A DNA stretch of 64,000 nucleotides from Lunularia cruciata (GCA_948567375.1 OX419762.1:38731034-38795033); one strand, 5' to 3'. Positions 21,888 to 34,849 are shown, numbered from the stretch's first letter. Made by a program: numbers and translations. The notes: generated by a model not told the origin, from the letters alone.

Positions 21888-23189
21888 CACAAAGGGTACT
21901 TGAGGATTGGGCCATCAAACCATAGAGTCACTGTTCCTGTGACTAACACCACCAACACTTCACATTCAGATACACCATCTTCTGATTATTGGGAATCAGA
22001 TTTTGAAGAAGGAGCTTCAGGTGTGGACACAAGCATGGAAGAGGAGACTTCCACGGAGGAGGATGAATCTGAATCTGATTCAGATGTGTATCCTTTGTGT
22101 GCTATGGATTTTGCACCTAAGCCAGAGGTTTTGAAGGACCCAGATAAATCACCATTGACACTTGAGGAGGTAGAGAGAAGGTTATCTACCCTCAAGTATG
22201 GCCCAAATGTTACCAAGGAGGAGAAGGTGAGATTTGAGGAGATTTTCTGCAAGTTCATCCATGTGTTTGCTTTTAGTTACAAGGATTTGAAGGAAGTCAC
22301 CTTGGAGGAGCACAAGATAGAGGTGGAGTCACATGCAAGACCAATCCGCCAAAAGCAACGTCGCATTAGCCCACCAATATCTTTGGTTGTGAAGGAGGAG
22401 ATTGATAAGCTCAAGGAGGCTGGATTTATCTTTGAGGTGGAGAATTCAGAATGGGTGTCTCCAATTGTCATTGTGAAGAAAAAGAATGGCAAGCTTCGGG
22501 TATGTGTGGATTACAAGAAGCTCAATGCTGTTACCAAGAAGGATTACTACCCATTGCCATTCATTGATGAGATCTTGGAGGAGGTTGCATGTCATGAGAG
22601 GTACAGTTTTGGAGATGGTTATAGTGGATATAACCAAATCAAGATTGCACCAGAGCATCAACAACTCACCACATTCACCACACCTTGGGGAACTTATGCT
22701 TTCAAGGTCATGCCTTTTGGGCTTTGCAATGCTCCAGCCACATTCCAACGGTTCATGAACAAGGTATTTGAACCTTTCATTGGGAAATTTGTGAGAGATT
22801 TCATTGATGACTTTTGTGTCTATGGGAGCAAGGAGGAGCACTTTGAGCACCTAATCAAAGTCTTGCAACGCTTGGATGAGGCAAATGCATCACTCAACCC
22901 AGAGAAGTGCATTTTTGGATGTGAAGAAGGTCTACTTTTGGGGCATATCATCTCCAAGGATGGAATAGCAGTTGATCTTGAGAAGGTGAGGAAAATCTCA
23001 GACCTTCCATTCCCTTCAAGCTTGACAAAGTTACGCCAATTCTTGGGGATGGTTGGGTACTATAGGAGGTTCATCTTCTCATTTTCCAACAAGGCTTATG
23101 CATTGACCATCTACATGAAGAAGGGTATAGATTACATGGTGATTTTGGAAGACAAGGAGGCTCTCAAAGCTTTTGAGGAGCTCAAGTAA
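21888..23189 (+). pseudogene. Element A reverse transcriptase block (same frame, between two stops)
   Basis: The block stays in frame with gag. An acidic linker (about 21990-22090) leads to RT: the conserved VKKKNGKLRVCVDYKKLN block (about 22470-22535), YSGYNQI, MPFGLCNAPATFQRFMN and the catalytic FIDDF (about 22798-22812, in place of the common Y-x-D-D). The connection to RNase H ends in GMVGYYRRF. It stops at TAA 23187-23189 inside the RT-RNase H connection, where a glutamine codon would be expected. RT function would require the flanking stops to be bypassed, so the polyprotein is probably inactive. Confidence 0.85.
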
Positions 23190-24767
23190 TCCCTTGTTGT
23201 AGCTCCAATTCTTGCTAAACCTGATTGGAGTAAACCTTTCATCCTCTACACTGATGCTTCTAATGTAGCTATAGGATGCACTCTTAGTCAATTAGACCAA
23301 GATGGGCATGATCATCCAATAGCTTATGCTAGTAGGCAGATGGTTTCAGCAGAGAAGAACTACTCTGTCACGGAGAGAGAAGGGTTGGCAGTGATCTTTG
23401 GTCTCAAGAAGTTTAGACACTACTTGATTGGAGGGAAAGCCACCATTTTCACGGATCACAAGGCTTTGAAGTACATCTTCAACAAGCCTAATGTTGAAGG
23501 GAGACTAGCAAGGTGGATGATACTCTTGTCTGAGTATGACTACACCATTGAAGATAGGCCAGGAAAGAAACATGCAAATGCTGATTTATTATCTAGAGCC
23601 TATGATCATGATGGAGATGAGCCAGTGGATGATTCCTTCCTGGATGAGGAGCTCATGACAATCTCAGTCACTCAAGAGGTTCCAATGGAGTACAAGGAGA
23701 TTGTGGATTTTGTGACAAAAGGTAACTATCCAGAAGGGATGCATGCTAGGGAGAGGAAGGCCCTTGCAGCAAGATCTAGACCTTACACAATGGTGGAGGA
23801 TATTCTTTTTCACCAAGGAGCAGATGGTCTACTTCGAAGAGCAGTGGGTAAGGAAGAGTCTATCCTACTCATAAAGGAGTTCCATGAAGGTTTAGTATGT
23901 GGAGGACACTTTGCAGGAAAGGTGACTGCTTTCAAGATTCTAGATGCAGGTTACCATTGGAGAGGGATTTTCAAGGATTGTCTTGATTATTGCAAAACTT
24001 GTCATGTTTGTCAAGCTTTTGCTAGAAAGTCTACATCCACTCCACCACTTAGATCAATTCCATTGCTAGGACCTTTTGAGAAGTGGGGAATTGATTTTGT
24101 AGGTCCTCTCAATAGAACCCCAAGGAACAATCGGTACATTGTGGTAGTTACTGATTACCTTACCAAGTGGGTTGAGGCTAGACCATTGAGGGACAAGAAT
24201 GAAGATGAAGTGGGTAGATTTCTTTATGAACGCATTATCACTAGGTTTGGATGCCCTTTGGAGTTGGTTTCTGATAGAGGAGGAGAGTTTACAGGAAGCA
24301 TTACTACAGCCATGCTACGACATTTCTCTATCACACATAGAGTAACTACATCCTATAAGCCAAATTCCAATGGCTTGGCAGAGAGAACCAATCAGACCTT
24401 GTGCATGATGTTGGCCAAAGATGCAGAAATGGAGGGGGCTAAATATCATTGGGACAAGAGGATTCATGCAGTTTTGTGGGAGTATAGGACAACCATGAAG
24501 ACTTCCACCGGATATTCTCCATTCCAATTGGTGTATGGTATTGAGTCTACCTTACCTATTCACTTTGATCTTCCTACCTTCCAAAGCATTCATAGGAGAT
24601 TGAAGAAAGCACAAGGAAGTGATGCAGAGAAGTCAAGGAAGGATCAACTCATGGAGTTGGAAGAGGCAAGAGCAGTTGCTATGGTTCGAGTGGAGCAAGC
24701 CCAAAGGAAACAAAAGGAGAGCTATGACAAGAGGCAAGGCAAGAAGAAGGTGGAGCCTTTCAAATAA
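23190..24767 (+). pseudogene. Element A RNase H and integrase block (same frame)
   Basis: RNase H begins right after the TAA (ILYTDASNVAIGCTLSQ at about 23242-23292, FTDHKALKYIF at about 23449). Integrase has the HHCC zinc region (FHEGLVCGGHF ... CKTCHVCQAFARK) and the three acidic catalytic residues in GIDFVGP, SDRGGEF and GLAERTNQ. The sequence reaches TAA 24765-24767, again where FKxGDWVMLF would be expected to carry glutamine. It then continues in frame to TAG 24954-24956 without a chromodomain. The whole gag-pol frame would be 20130-24956 (1609 codons) with three internal stops. Confidence 0.87.
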
Positions 24768-24993
24768 GGTGATTGGGTAATGTTGTTTGATTCCATTCGA
24801 TTCAAGAGAGTGCAAAAGAAGTTTTTGCCTAAGTACTTTGGACCTTTCATAGTAGAGAAGGTGTGGGGCAATTACACCTATGATCTCAAGGAGTTGGGAG
24901 GAAGACACTTTGATAGGATTAACCATGATAAGTTGAAGATGTACCATAGAAGGTAGAGAGACCTTCACTTTGAGGACAAAGTGAAAACTTAGT

Positions 24994-25004
24994 CCGGGGG
25001 TAAA
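24994..25004 (+). other. Polypurine tract of element A
   Basis: ccgggggtaaa directly precedes the 3' LTR. A G-run followed by taaa before TG is typical of this element type. Confidence 0.65.
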
Positions 25005-25694
25005 TGTAACACCCATTTGTGCATGTGTGTGGTATTGTGATATTTAGCTTGGTATTACAAGTACTTAAGAGATATTATTTATAGAGATAAAGGATGGTTC
25101 TATATTAGTCATGGTTAGCTAAAGTTAGTCATAGCTAAGATAGAGTGGACCTTACTTTAGAGGAAGTAGAAAAGATGAGCACCACTATTTTGGATTTTAG
25201 TGTGTTGACTTGGCATTATTCCTAGGTGTTTGGCTTTGAGGAAAGAGTTGAGAACTCTTGGGCCCGCAAACCTTTTTCTTTTGGATTCTTCTTTATTCCA
25301 AGGATAGCCCATGTGAAGGAATCCTTGACTTAGTGGTTGGGTCAAGATAAGACCACATGCTTAGGGGAATATGCCCATGTGAATGGATATTCCTTTCTAC
25401 TTTTTGACTTTACTTGACTTTTAGTCTAGTAACTTGAGTTACTACGGTAATTAGTAACTTTGGTACGTAACTATTTCACAAGTATATAAACAAGGAGTGA
25501 GGATGTACTCATCATCCTTTCATTTGCAACTATCTCTCTCTCATTGAGTTCTCTAGTGAGCAATGTCTTGAGTCTTGGAGTGTTAGCCTTGGAGGAGTAT
25601 GATGGAGTTGGGGTTCCTTGCCTTCTTAGTCCATGGTGCGCTACCATAATAGCCATCAGAGGTTCATCCTGAGTGAGAGACAGGCCGGCTCACA
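25005..25694 (+). repeat. 3' LTR of element A
   Basis: The 690-bp copy of 17884-18573 ends GGCTCACA and is followed by GTCT. TATA is at 25483-25490. Confidence 0.95.
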
Positions 25695-25759
25695 GTCTTG
25701 TATAATCACAACCCAACCTACAAAAAGAATCATTCATGGGTATCCAACTACTCATCTAT

Positions 25760-26470
25760 GGTGATCAAGATGCATTCACAATTAGAGCAATAAAAAGTGA
25801 AGGTGATTGCCTTGAAGAGTGAAGTTCTTTATATCTTGGTGAAGAATAGAAGAATCAAGGTGGAAAGTCAATTGCTTTGTAGGAAGAGTTAAAGACCATG
25901 AAAATTGCCCATGAAGAGCAAGAGAAGAGCAAGTGGTTGAAGGTTGAGCGGATTGGGAACTTGAGAGAGAATTGATCACACTACAAGGTCCTAAGCAAGA
26001 GATTGAAGAAGAGAATCATTGGTGAAGAATCAATTTGAGACTCTTTGGAAGATGGATCCAAATCTTTGGAAGTTGGTAGCCAAAGAAAAGGTAAAATCCA
26101 AAGAGTGGATCTTGCAATTCAAAACACAAGTGAGGTAATTGATGACCAATAAATCACTATAAGCCATCTAAAGGTGAATTATGAATAATGAATAATTGCT
26201 TACAAGAGAGAGACTAATATCATTAAATATCAAGAATGTGAAGAACTTCCAAGATAGGTTGAAGGTGGTGCATCAAGAGCTCATCACTACTACAGTTTGC
26301 ATGAACAAGGAGAAGTAGGAGAAGCTTCAACTCTTAGTAGTAGCTCCTAATTCTACACCAACCAAAGTTCTTCAAGATGGCAAAGTGATGGTGCAATTAT
26401 TGGTGAAGGGGTCAAGAGAGGACCAATGCAAGAACATGGTGAAGTGGGTATGTGATATCATGGAGTAGAC
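25760..26470 (+). pseudogene. Decayed coiled-coil-like frame
   Basis: The plus strand reads as Lys/Glu/Val/Leu-rich fragments such as ALKSEVLYILVKNRRIKVES, KLVAKEKVKSKEWILQF and NVKNFQDRLKVVHQELI, broken by many stops. It resembles in style the debris at 34850-35200 and on the minus strand of the 2755-5594 insert. No catalytic motif is visible. Confidence 0.4.
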
Positions 26471-29379
26471 AATGGTAGATTCATGGAGACCGCCATTATT
26501 GTACCTTGCCTTTCTTTGTTTGGGAACACATAGAGTGCCTAGGTTTGGAGCTAATGGATCCAAGGTTGTGTGCAAATTTGTCACTACTAATCTGAGCACA
26601 TGTGTCACCCAACCCCTCAAAACCCTCCGCTCTTGTTTTGGTATTCTTGCTATTGGGTAGGGTAGTAACTGGTAACCTAACCTATCATCATGATACACAC
26701 TCTTGTTTTTTCTAGCATTACCAAGGAGAAATATACAATACTCCTAGAAGGAAAGAACCTAAATGCAATTTCCGCACATTAATCCAAACCAATTGTGTGT
26801 ATAAATAGTTATAGAAGCAAGGAGAGGACCAAATCACAAGAATTCCGCAACAACTCTTTGTGCTATTTTGTCAAAAATGAGCTTTAGAACCTTCTTGCTC
26901 TATCATCAAGCTAATTTCAATTTGTACTCCAAGCTTCCTCCAATATGTAGTTGAGGTTTCAACCAATTTCTAATCCAAGTGGGGAATTCTATATCTTTTT
27001 GATGGGGAAAACTCTATATAACTTATATGGACAGAACTTTTTCTATGCAACTTAAATGCACATGTTCTAGGATTCATTGGAAAGATTATGAGATAAAATT
27101 TCCAATGATATAAAAAAACAGTAATCAGACCACTACAGCTTCCTTGACAAGGTCTCAAACTTGGCTAATTCTATTGTAGGTTTTCATCCTAATTTTGAAT
27201 CCCTAATTGAGGGTTGCTCTTGGGTCTTGGCAATTTCCACTAGATTTCAAGATTAGAGATACATATAATCCTCAAAGCCACTCTACTAACCTAAAATTGT
27301 CAATCATGGACACAAAAATAGAAGGTTTGGCATTTGGTAATTATTGAAGATAGAAATGGTCCTCTTCAACTTATGACAATATTTTTAGTGAAACATATTA
27401 CATTGGTTTTCTCTCTCCTAGTATCCTAAGCCAGCCAAATTTTCTACACTAGATACTTGTAATCTTCTCTAAACCCTTACCAAGTTTGATGGCTCAATCA
27501 AATCCAAATCCCAACCCCTAAATATGGATCAATTCTTGAGTTGGGCTAACTTGTGAGCTTTATAGAAGGATGCTTGATCCAAGATCCTAAATTTTCTATG
27601 TAAGGAATTCACACAAAACCTTTGCATAGAAGTGCAAGAATTAACCACCAATAGTATTGGATTTTTCATAAAGTGATTCTAACCTGACTTTAGGAGTGAC
27701 AAAAATTCCAAACTTGATCAACATCTCATCTCCACCACCTCACTTCCCCAAGTTCCAACTTTAATTGACCAAATCTATTTTGAGATTGATCAGAATCTAG
27801 AATTTCTTGTGCTTTGTACTAAAAGCATTTTATGTTCTCTTCAAATCCATTGACATATCATAAAAATGTCTCACAAAGCTCTCCAAATTGTCTATTTTGT
27901 GCTCTTGGATATGAATTCTACCCCCTTGATTCAACTATGATATCTCTCCTAGAATCTACTTTAATCATTTGTTTTCTATCTCTCAATTGTAGTCTATTAG
28001 CTCCTTTCTCCAACCATAGTTTTCTCTTCTCAAATGATCTTCCCTAACTTGTTCAATCCTTGAAGAAGTTTAGGCTTCTCCTATTTGGACCCAAACCCTT
28101 GCAAATTTGTCATTTAGCCTCTTCATTTTTTGACAAATAGATCCCCTCAAATCTCCACCTTGACACTCATGAGTGAAATTAAGTCATTCTCTATCTATTA
28201 GAGTACATAGATTGTCAAATCCCAAAGTTGCTCACAAGTAAGAATTTAAAGGATGACATGATCTGAGTTTTCCATCATTGATTCCATGAATCCCGCCCCA
28301 AAATGTGCCACCATTTAATCCCGTAAGCCATCATGGTGTAGAATCTGAAGTCTGATAAGAAAAAGATTTGGGAGTGGCAGATTAGGAGCATGGGACATCT
28401 CCTTGTCAAATGTTTTCCCCAATGCTGTAATGCTCACACGTTGCTACAACTCTCACTCCCAACATCCTCCTCTTCCTTGAGACACCTCAAACTAAAACAA
28501 CTTTCTCTCAAATCTCCACCATCTAAGGTTACAACCATCTTGAAAAGTATAAGATCATACTCCACATGGCCAGCTACTTAAAAGCACATAGATTTCTCAT
28601 ATGGCAGTAGCTCAATTGTGGGATCCATCATACAACCTACTTCATCTTTATGGAGATAAACCGCACTCGTTTACTTTTTTCATGGGCTATGAAAATCACA
28701 AAATGACACTTTCACCATAGAGGAAGTACAAGAGCTTAGGCTTATATATTAGAACCTCATGGAACCACTTGGAGACTAGATATTAGAGTAAATAACCTTA
28801 AGACTTAGGACTAGAATAAAGAGGAATTTTAAAGAGTTAAAGGAAAGCTTGAGGATGACCTTGCTATCCATTAGAGCCTATTTTGATCAAGCCATAGAGA
28901 ATCTGGAACTAGAGGAACATTTTGAGGAGGCATTAGAGTCTTTAGAGCCAATTGAGGAAGCAGTGGCGCAACATGATGTTCAAGCCATACCTCCTAGAGT
29001 TTCACCTCCAACACTTGCCATCATGGACCATTAGGTAGTGGACATTTGTTAGTTTTTTAGTCCTTAGTTCCTAAGTGTTTGCAACTATTTAAGTGCATCA
29101 TTCAAAGTGCTACATCATCCATTATATGATGAGTGAATAAGTGAAAGAGCATCATAACTCTTTGTCACCTTTCTCAAACTCTCTTTGAAAATTTCTTGAT
29201 TAGTGTTTGCACTTTGGTAAAGATAAGTAAACATTGCATGTTGCCTTATATGTGTGATCCTTGGCTTTGGTGCAATTTCTTGATACAATGACTTTATGGA
29301 TTTTATGTTGCAGTGTTGTGAGTAGCCAAAGTGTGAAGACCAAATGGATAGATTCTCACAAATATCTTATGGTGTCTCA
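26471..29379. other. No gene recognised; repeat debris
   Basis: Frames of 60-110 codons occur on both strands (for example 26372-26698 minus) without recognisable domains. I see no tRNA, rRNA or splice-supported exon series. Confidence 0.4.
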
Positions 29380-29700
29380 AAGATCATGCGTTTTGAAGGG
29401 CAAAACATTGGGTTTTCAATGAGGATAGTGCCTTGCAAAGAGTAGAACATCATTTGAAGAAGATAGTGCCTTTTGAAGAGTAGGACATTGGGTTTCAAGC
29501 AAAGGTAGTGCCTTACTGAGAAGTAGAACATTGGTCTTGGGAGGAGACCATGCCTTTCAAAAAGTAGAACATTATTTTTTGGTAAAGTGGATGCCTTTGG
29601 GAGGAAAATATGTTATATTTGGTGAAAATGGTACCTTTGCAAGGAGAGCACATTTAATTTAGGGAACATAGTGCCTTGTGAAAGAGGATGCACATTATCT
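29380..29700 (+). repeat. Diverged tandem repeat, about 40-bp unit
   Basis: About seven units share the core tagtgcctt...agtagaacatt (later units gcacatt), with unit lengths of roughly 37-45 bp. It is probably part of an LTR or leader of an unrecognised element. A primer-site-like ttggtgtcattgtctttg lies at about 30040. Confidence 0.6.
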
Positions 29701-30622
29701 TTGGAAGACCATATGTTCATTTTCTTTGGAAGGAGCAAGGATCTGTGGGATGGGGTGGAGAGTATAAGAGGTGCTCCTCTTCTTTGTAAGTGTCTTCCAA
29801 AGAAGGGATTGTCCTTAACTTTGGAAGACCACACACCTTGTCTTTGAAAGGGTTGTACATTCATCTACAAAGAATTTTCAACTTCAGTCAAAATAATATG
29901 ATTTGAATTAACTCCCAGAGAGACCTTCAAAGACCTTCAAAGAAGAGGAGCACCTCTCATACTAAACCATCACTTTCTCAAAATTCATTGGAGTTATGTT
30001 CTTTTGTGTGAGTGATTATTCTTCATTATTTCCACAATTCACCTTCTTGGTGTCATTGTCTTTGTTTGGGAATTGTCTTTGTCCAAGAGGTTAAATAATA
30101 AATAGTAAAGGACTCAAATGTGACCACATTTCTTACCCATATCCTTGTGGGATTGACCTGTTACGTACTAAAATACTTCAATTCTGAGTTTTTTGGGTTG
30201 TTACACCTACATTCTACCATACTCCCATACCTAAAGAAGACTTTTACCTTCCAATTTGAAGCACTTGGCTTGTTTAAGGATAAAATCTCCACATGCCTAC
30301 CTATATGTGTAGCTCCCATGCATATCTTTCTTGTCTTGCATCATTGTGGCTAAATTATGTTCTCTATGTGAGATCTCTACCAAACCAACCACAAAAGGTC
30401 TTGATTCCTACTCTGAAACAAGGCTCTATCTATATCACTATATTTATAATGACATCAAAAGTCATATGTATCACTAGTAGCTCAATCCAAACCCTTCAAG
30501 AAATCAAATTATTCATATATATATGGCAAAACAACTTTTTAGATCCTCAAGAACCTCCCAAAATTTCTATCTCGTCCCTTTCTAAACCCTCTTGCAAGCT
30601 TGGATCCAATGTTTGACTCCAA
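29701..30622. other. No gene recognised; contains a 26-bp inverted repeat
   Basis: Positions 29761-29786 and 29938-29963 are reverse complements with one mismatch (core agaggtgctcctcttctttg), 151 bases apart. No protein-coding signal is evident. Confidence 0.5.
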
Positions 30623-30669
30623 AGTGCATCTTCCACCTCTATAACTATCATAGAGGTGGAAGATGCACT
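30623..30669. repeat. Perfect 20-bp hairpin with 7-nt loop
   Basis: Left arm 30623-30642 (agtgcatcttccacctctat) and right arm 30650-30669 are exact reverse complements around the loop aactatc. There are no flanking terminator features and no miRNA-like mismatches. The perfection suggests a recent event. Confidence 0.93.
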
Positions 30670-32140
30670 AATAACTTCTTATATCTGGACCTTGAGAGCA
30701 ATATTATCATACTCCCAACCACTAGAGTTCATAATGTCAGAGTGGAAAACTTCATCTACTCTGATCATAAGCTCCACATATCATATAATTGCATCTCAAA
30801 TGGACCACATTCACTTAAATATACTCCAAGTAGATCACTCTCACTAGTATTCGTAGGTTACATACCAAGAATACCATGCTTACTTGGCATGTTGCTTCCC
30901 AACATGGGTCTAAAACATCTTGATAGGTACATAGCTCACAAATTTTTGAGTGGTGTTGTTTTTCATGTGTATCCCACATTGCTCAACAATCTAGGTCAAG
31001 CAATTTTGTTCCATAGCTTGACCTAAAAGTTGATGATTGAATTCCTCTAAAAATTTTGAATTTGCAATGATACTAGCATATAAACCTATCACCCACTCTC
31101 TCTCATCAATATTGTGCTCAACCAATTTTTTGAATGTGAGTCCTAAAAAAGTCCAAGAGCTCACTCTTGATAAGCATGGGAAGTTGGAAAATTCATGAGT
31201 ATAGTTAAGCAACTATGGGCTGTCCTACAAGGTTCACCATTGCTATAGATCAAAAATCAATCACTCTTACCATTTAAGATTGGTGCCCAACATCCAAAAT
31301 ATCATCAATAGTAAGGTGTGCTAATTTTTTAATACCATCATAAACAAGTTGTAAAACCTTTGTAGGTAATTGGTTTGTACACCAAAGATAAAAAAATGAT
31401 GGCTCCAAGATTCAACTCTATTTGTATCCAAAAACACATAAAGGTCCAATCTAGGATATGACTTGATGCATACTTTCAATCACCCATATGTAAGAGTCAC
31501 TCATGAAAGAGATATACTCCAAAAAGTATGTTGGAAAAACTACTAATGAACTTGAAGATGTCATAGTGTATGTAGCATCTCCCAAAACCAAAATACCAAA
31601 ATAGAGATTTTGTAAACCTTAACCTTGGCTAAGGTAGGTATGTCTTTGACATGGCTATCCAAAAATTACCTAATGAATGCTACTATGTCTTTGAAGATCC
31701 TAAACCCCAATGGAAATATTTGATAGTAAGGTCTTTTGGTACCCCTTTACTATTGACTTGGTAATAATTCAAGATATTGGCATGCCAAGTGCCGCATGTT
31801 GTAGAGAGACTTTTCTAATAGTCTAGTTCTCCATATAAAAATACCTTTGAACCCATGTGTTTGCTTGCAATATTATAGTTGGTTTAATGTTGGTCCTACC
31901 AAACAAATCCAATAAGTATAATCTTTTGTTGAATATTGCAAAGAAATAAGTATGGTATCCAAAGGTGATAAGGTAATAAACTATGGAATGTTATCATTGA
32001 ATTGGTACATAAGCTTCACTTCAAGCCTATTATACAAACCAATCTGCATAATATTGCAACTCTTCATCAAAACTCCACAATCTAACATCCAAGGTAGATG
32101 GAACAACTTTACTCATACTGCAAATCCTAGTGATCTCCTT
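30670..32140. other. Decayed repeat, no gene recognised
   Basis: Only short broken frames are present. The minus strand may be the downstream part of the same dead gypsy element as the retropepsin at 32150-32640, but I could not identify RT blocks. Confidence 0.35.
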
Positions 32141-32149
32141 TGGTACAAG

Positions 32150-32640
32150 ACTATCATCTTATAGGCATTCTCCTCGAGTGATTAATTGGACCATGTAATG
32201 GAACTAATAGATGTTGATATTAATGCCATGGTCCTTGACTATAGTGAGCCAAGATGACTACTCCTAAAATATATAAGCATGTGATATATTTATTATTAAC
32301 TCAATTGCAAACTTGGTCTTTAGTGCGTTGTCTTCTCCTAATAGTTAATATTGAATCATATGGAGTATAAAATTGTTCTACCAACTAACACATCATATGA
32401 GTCTATTACTATTGCAATGACATGGACTGTTAGCACAAAAATATCAAATGGATGACCATGCTAATTCTAGACAATGAGCTCCTTACATGTGATATATTGT
32501 ATGGAATCACCTACCAAAGGGATTTAGATCTAAAATAGACACCTCTCAATATTAGTCTTTTATAGCTCAAGACCAAGAACTATAGTCTTCCTCAACATAA
32601 AGGGCTGAACACTAGAGTCTAATAGACCCTGTATGGTCTA
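32150..32640 (-). pseudogene. Decayed retropepsin of another Ty3/gypsy lineage
   Basis: On the minus strand the text LDSSVQPFMLRKTIVLGLEL (about 32560-32615) resembles the Asp-Ser-Gly active-site region of plant gypsy proteases, with the glycine lost. Further on, IDSYDVLVGRTILYS (about 32350-32400) resembles the closing YDVLLG block. Stops interrupt throughout. It is distinct from families A and B. Confidence 0.55.
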
Positions 32641-34849
32641 TAGACCTTCCTTGAAGGTCCAATCAAACTGAAAATCCCACTCTTTTTGTCTAGTAAATCA
32701 TCCCAAGCATAAACCCAACTTGCTCAAATGTGGTCTAGCAAGTATTCTTCCAATCTAGCAACTATTACTTGCCACAAGCCAATGGTAGCCAAACGGATGC
32801 TCATCCCATGGTCCCCAACCAAGATGGCTCCACCATCAACCACCTTCTCACTAGAAGCAACAACCATACCATCTCTAATCTCATAAAGTGTGGTAGCCAA
32901 CAAGAACACTAAAGTTGGGTCAACTCCCAATGTAAACATATTGGTTGTTGAGAACAAATGAGAGTGCATAATTGACTAGGTTGCCTCTAACATTGTCTAG
33001 ACAAAGTCTTGATAGATGTAGGTGATTGACCAATATTTGGTCCATCTTGTCTATCATTTCCACCTACCATGCATGCATTAGGATGTCTGGGAGCTATGGA
33101 TGAGGTTTGTAGTGCCTTAGACTAAGGAAGCCTGATCTATCTACCAACTCCCACTTCTTTGAAGGTTCATCCTCTAGGCTCAAGTATTTCATTCCGAATT
33201 ATTGCAATGGATGCATCTACTTGTACCAATCTAGACATGAATTCAAGTAGATCTATATCACCAACATAAGATGTAGAAGCCACCACACTTGAATCTGATC
33301 TCCTTTGAGCTATAGCCATGCTAGCTAATCTTTGCTCCAACTACTTAATCCAAGTAAATATGGTTGTGTTAGAAGCAAGAGCATACCCTAATAGGTATTA
33401 GTACTACCACCTCTACAACCACCTTGTCTTCCATGACCACCCATGGCTTCTTTGGCCTCCTACTATACCATAGCTCTATGGTATTCCAATCTCAACCAAA
33501 ATGTGGTATGATAATAAGAAATAGATAGAGATATAGTTTATAAATGGTTAGAATTGAAGAGAAGTGTCACTATTGCAATTATTTTTGTTACTTAATTCAC
33601 CTTTTGGGAAAGAACCACTCCTAAAAGAGGATAGCATCAACGATGTGGCACACTACAACAAATAGAAACAAACCAACAATCACTTTCACTTATGATAAGT
33701 TCTAACTACTTCTTGAAAGTGATGATCCAATCAACCCAAAAAGGCTACTTCTATTATAAAGAATCCTACTCTAAAGATTTCATTGCACCTCTCCAAGAAG
33801 GCATGACTTCATTTAAATGATCTTTGCATTAGTGATTACACTTCATCTTTGCTCATGTTGTACTATCAACACTATAGCTCACTTAAGACCTCTCAAGGCA
33901 TTGTTTCTTCAGAGCTACTTGAGATCACACATCCTAGATACAAGTATTAGTAATCACACACACACTCAATCACTTGGATTCCTATCACAAAGATTCCTAA
34001 AAGTCACTCAACAAACACTTGATACAAATACTTGGAATAAAGCAAAGAAACTTTGGGACTTTGGCCCTTTCATTGTATACATCTTCCATCAATAGGTTGA
34101 AGTGGGTTTACAATGGGTTGAAGCCTTATATAGTACTTCCTACTCAAACTTAAGAAAATCTAACAATGGAAGAAGTGCAAAATCTATCAAGATTGCACTT
34201 CCTTGCATGTATATTATATATTTGATGTCTTATCATCCTTGTCTTATCCTATATTGCTGATTTGTGAGTTGCTAATTGCTATCTACATGGCTTAGGAAGA
34301 TGTTGAATCTTCCCCAAAGAAACTTTGCACTTTGTCATCTTTGGGCTTCTTTGTATTTAAAGATTACAACTACAAAGATTTGCCAATTAAGAAGAACCTT
34401 TTTAGTGATGTAAAAGACATAGGAGAGAAATAAGAGAATGGAAGATCATAATAGAAGATGACATTGGACTCTCAAATGAGGGAAAATCTAAATGCATAGC
34501 ATGAGCTTGAGCTTTGGTGTTTATAATGAAACAATACCAGGTTCTTGAGAAACTTCCTTCTCAAAGTTGCCTTCTTGGAGTCCAAGCTAAGCTACTTAAC
34601 AAGCTTCCTTCTAGAAGCTACCTACTTGGCATACAAGCTCAGCTTGCAATTAACTTGGTATGCATGTTACCCAATCCTTGGAAGGTACCTAGAAGCTTCC
34701 CACCAAGAAGCTTCATAGGTACTTCTTAAAATTCTACTAAGAAACTTCCTAGATGCTTCTAGATTATTCTTAGAATTCCTAGCTATATTTGGCTTGTTTT
34801 ATTACTTGATAGTCTTTGCTAACTTGTGTGCTAACTCCATATTATTACA
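32641..34849. other. No gene recognised; repeat debris
   Basis: A minus-strand frame at 32724-32969 (81 codons) adjoins the retropepsin remnant and may be gag-side sequence of the same element. 33600-34800 is CAA/CTT-rich and resembles 2900-3400 in style, without a verified alignment. Confidence 0.35.

Larger units (their letters stand above)
17884..25694 (+). mobile_element. Element A: nearly intact non-chromodomain Ty3/gypsy retrotransposon
   Basis: Two 690-bp LTRs bound a 6.4 kb internal region. It holds a tRNA-Asp-like primer site, a leader with an extra zinc-finger ORF, gag-protease, RT, RNase H and integrase in one frame, and a G-rich polypurine tract. GTCT occurs on both outer sides (17880-17883 and 25695-25698); a fifth base is ambiguous. 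The LTRs differ at 7 of 690 positions by direct comparison, so the insertion is recent relative to everything else here. Lack of a chromodomain, the primer type and the extra 5' ORF resemble the Tat/Athila side of plant Ty3/gypsy. The exact clade needs a phylogeny. Confidence 0.95.

Noticed and set aside
29380..29700. CRISPR-like spaced repeats
   Set aside because: The units are diverged, directly tandem and eukaryotic in setting, with no uniform repeats or cas genes.
30623..30669. Hairpin as a terminator or a miRNA gene
   Set aside because: Plant nuclear DNA does not use such terminators. A perfect stem of 20 bp with a 7-nt loop is too short for a typical plant miRNA precursor.
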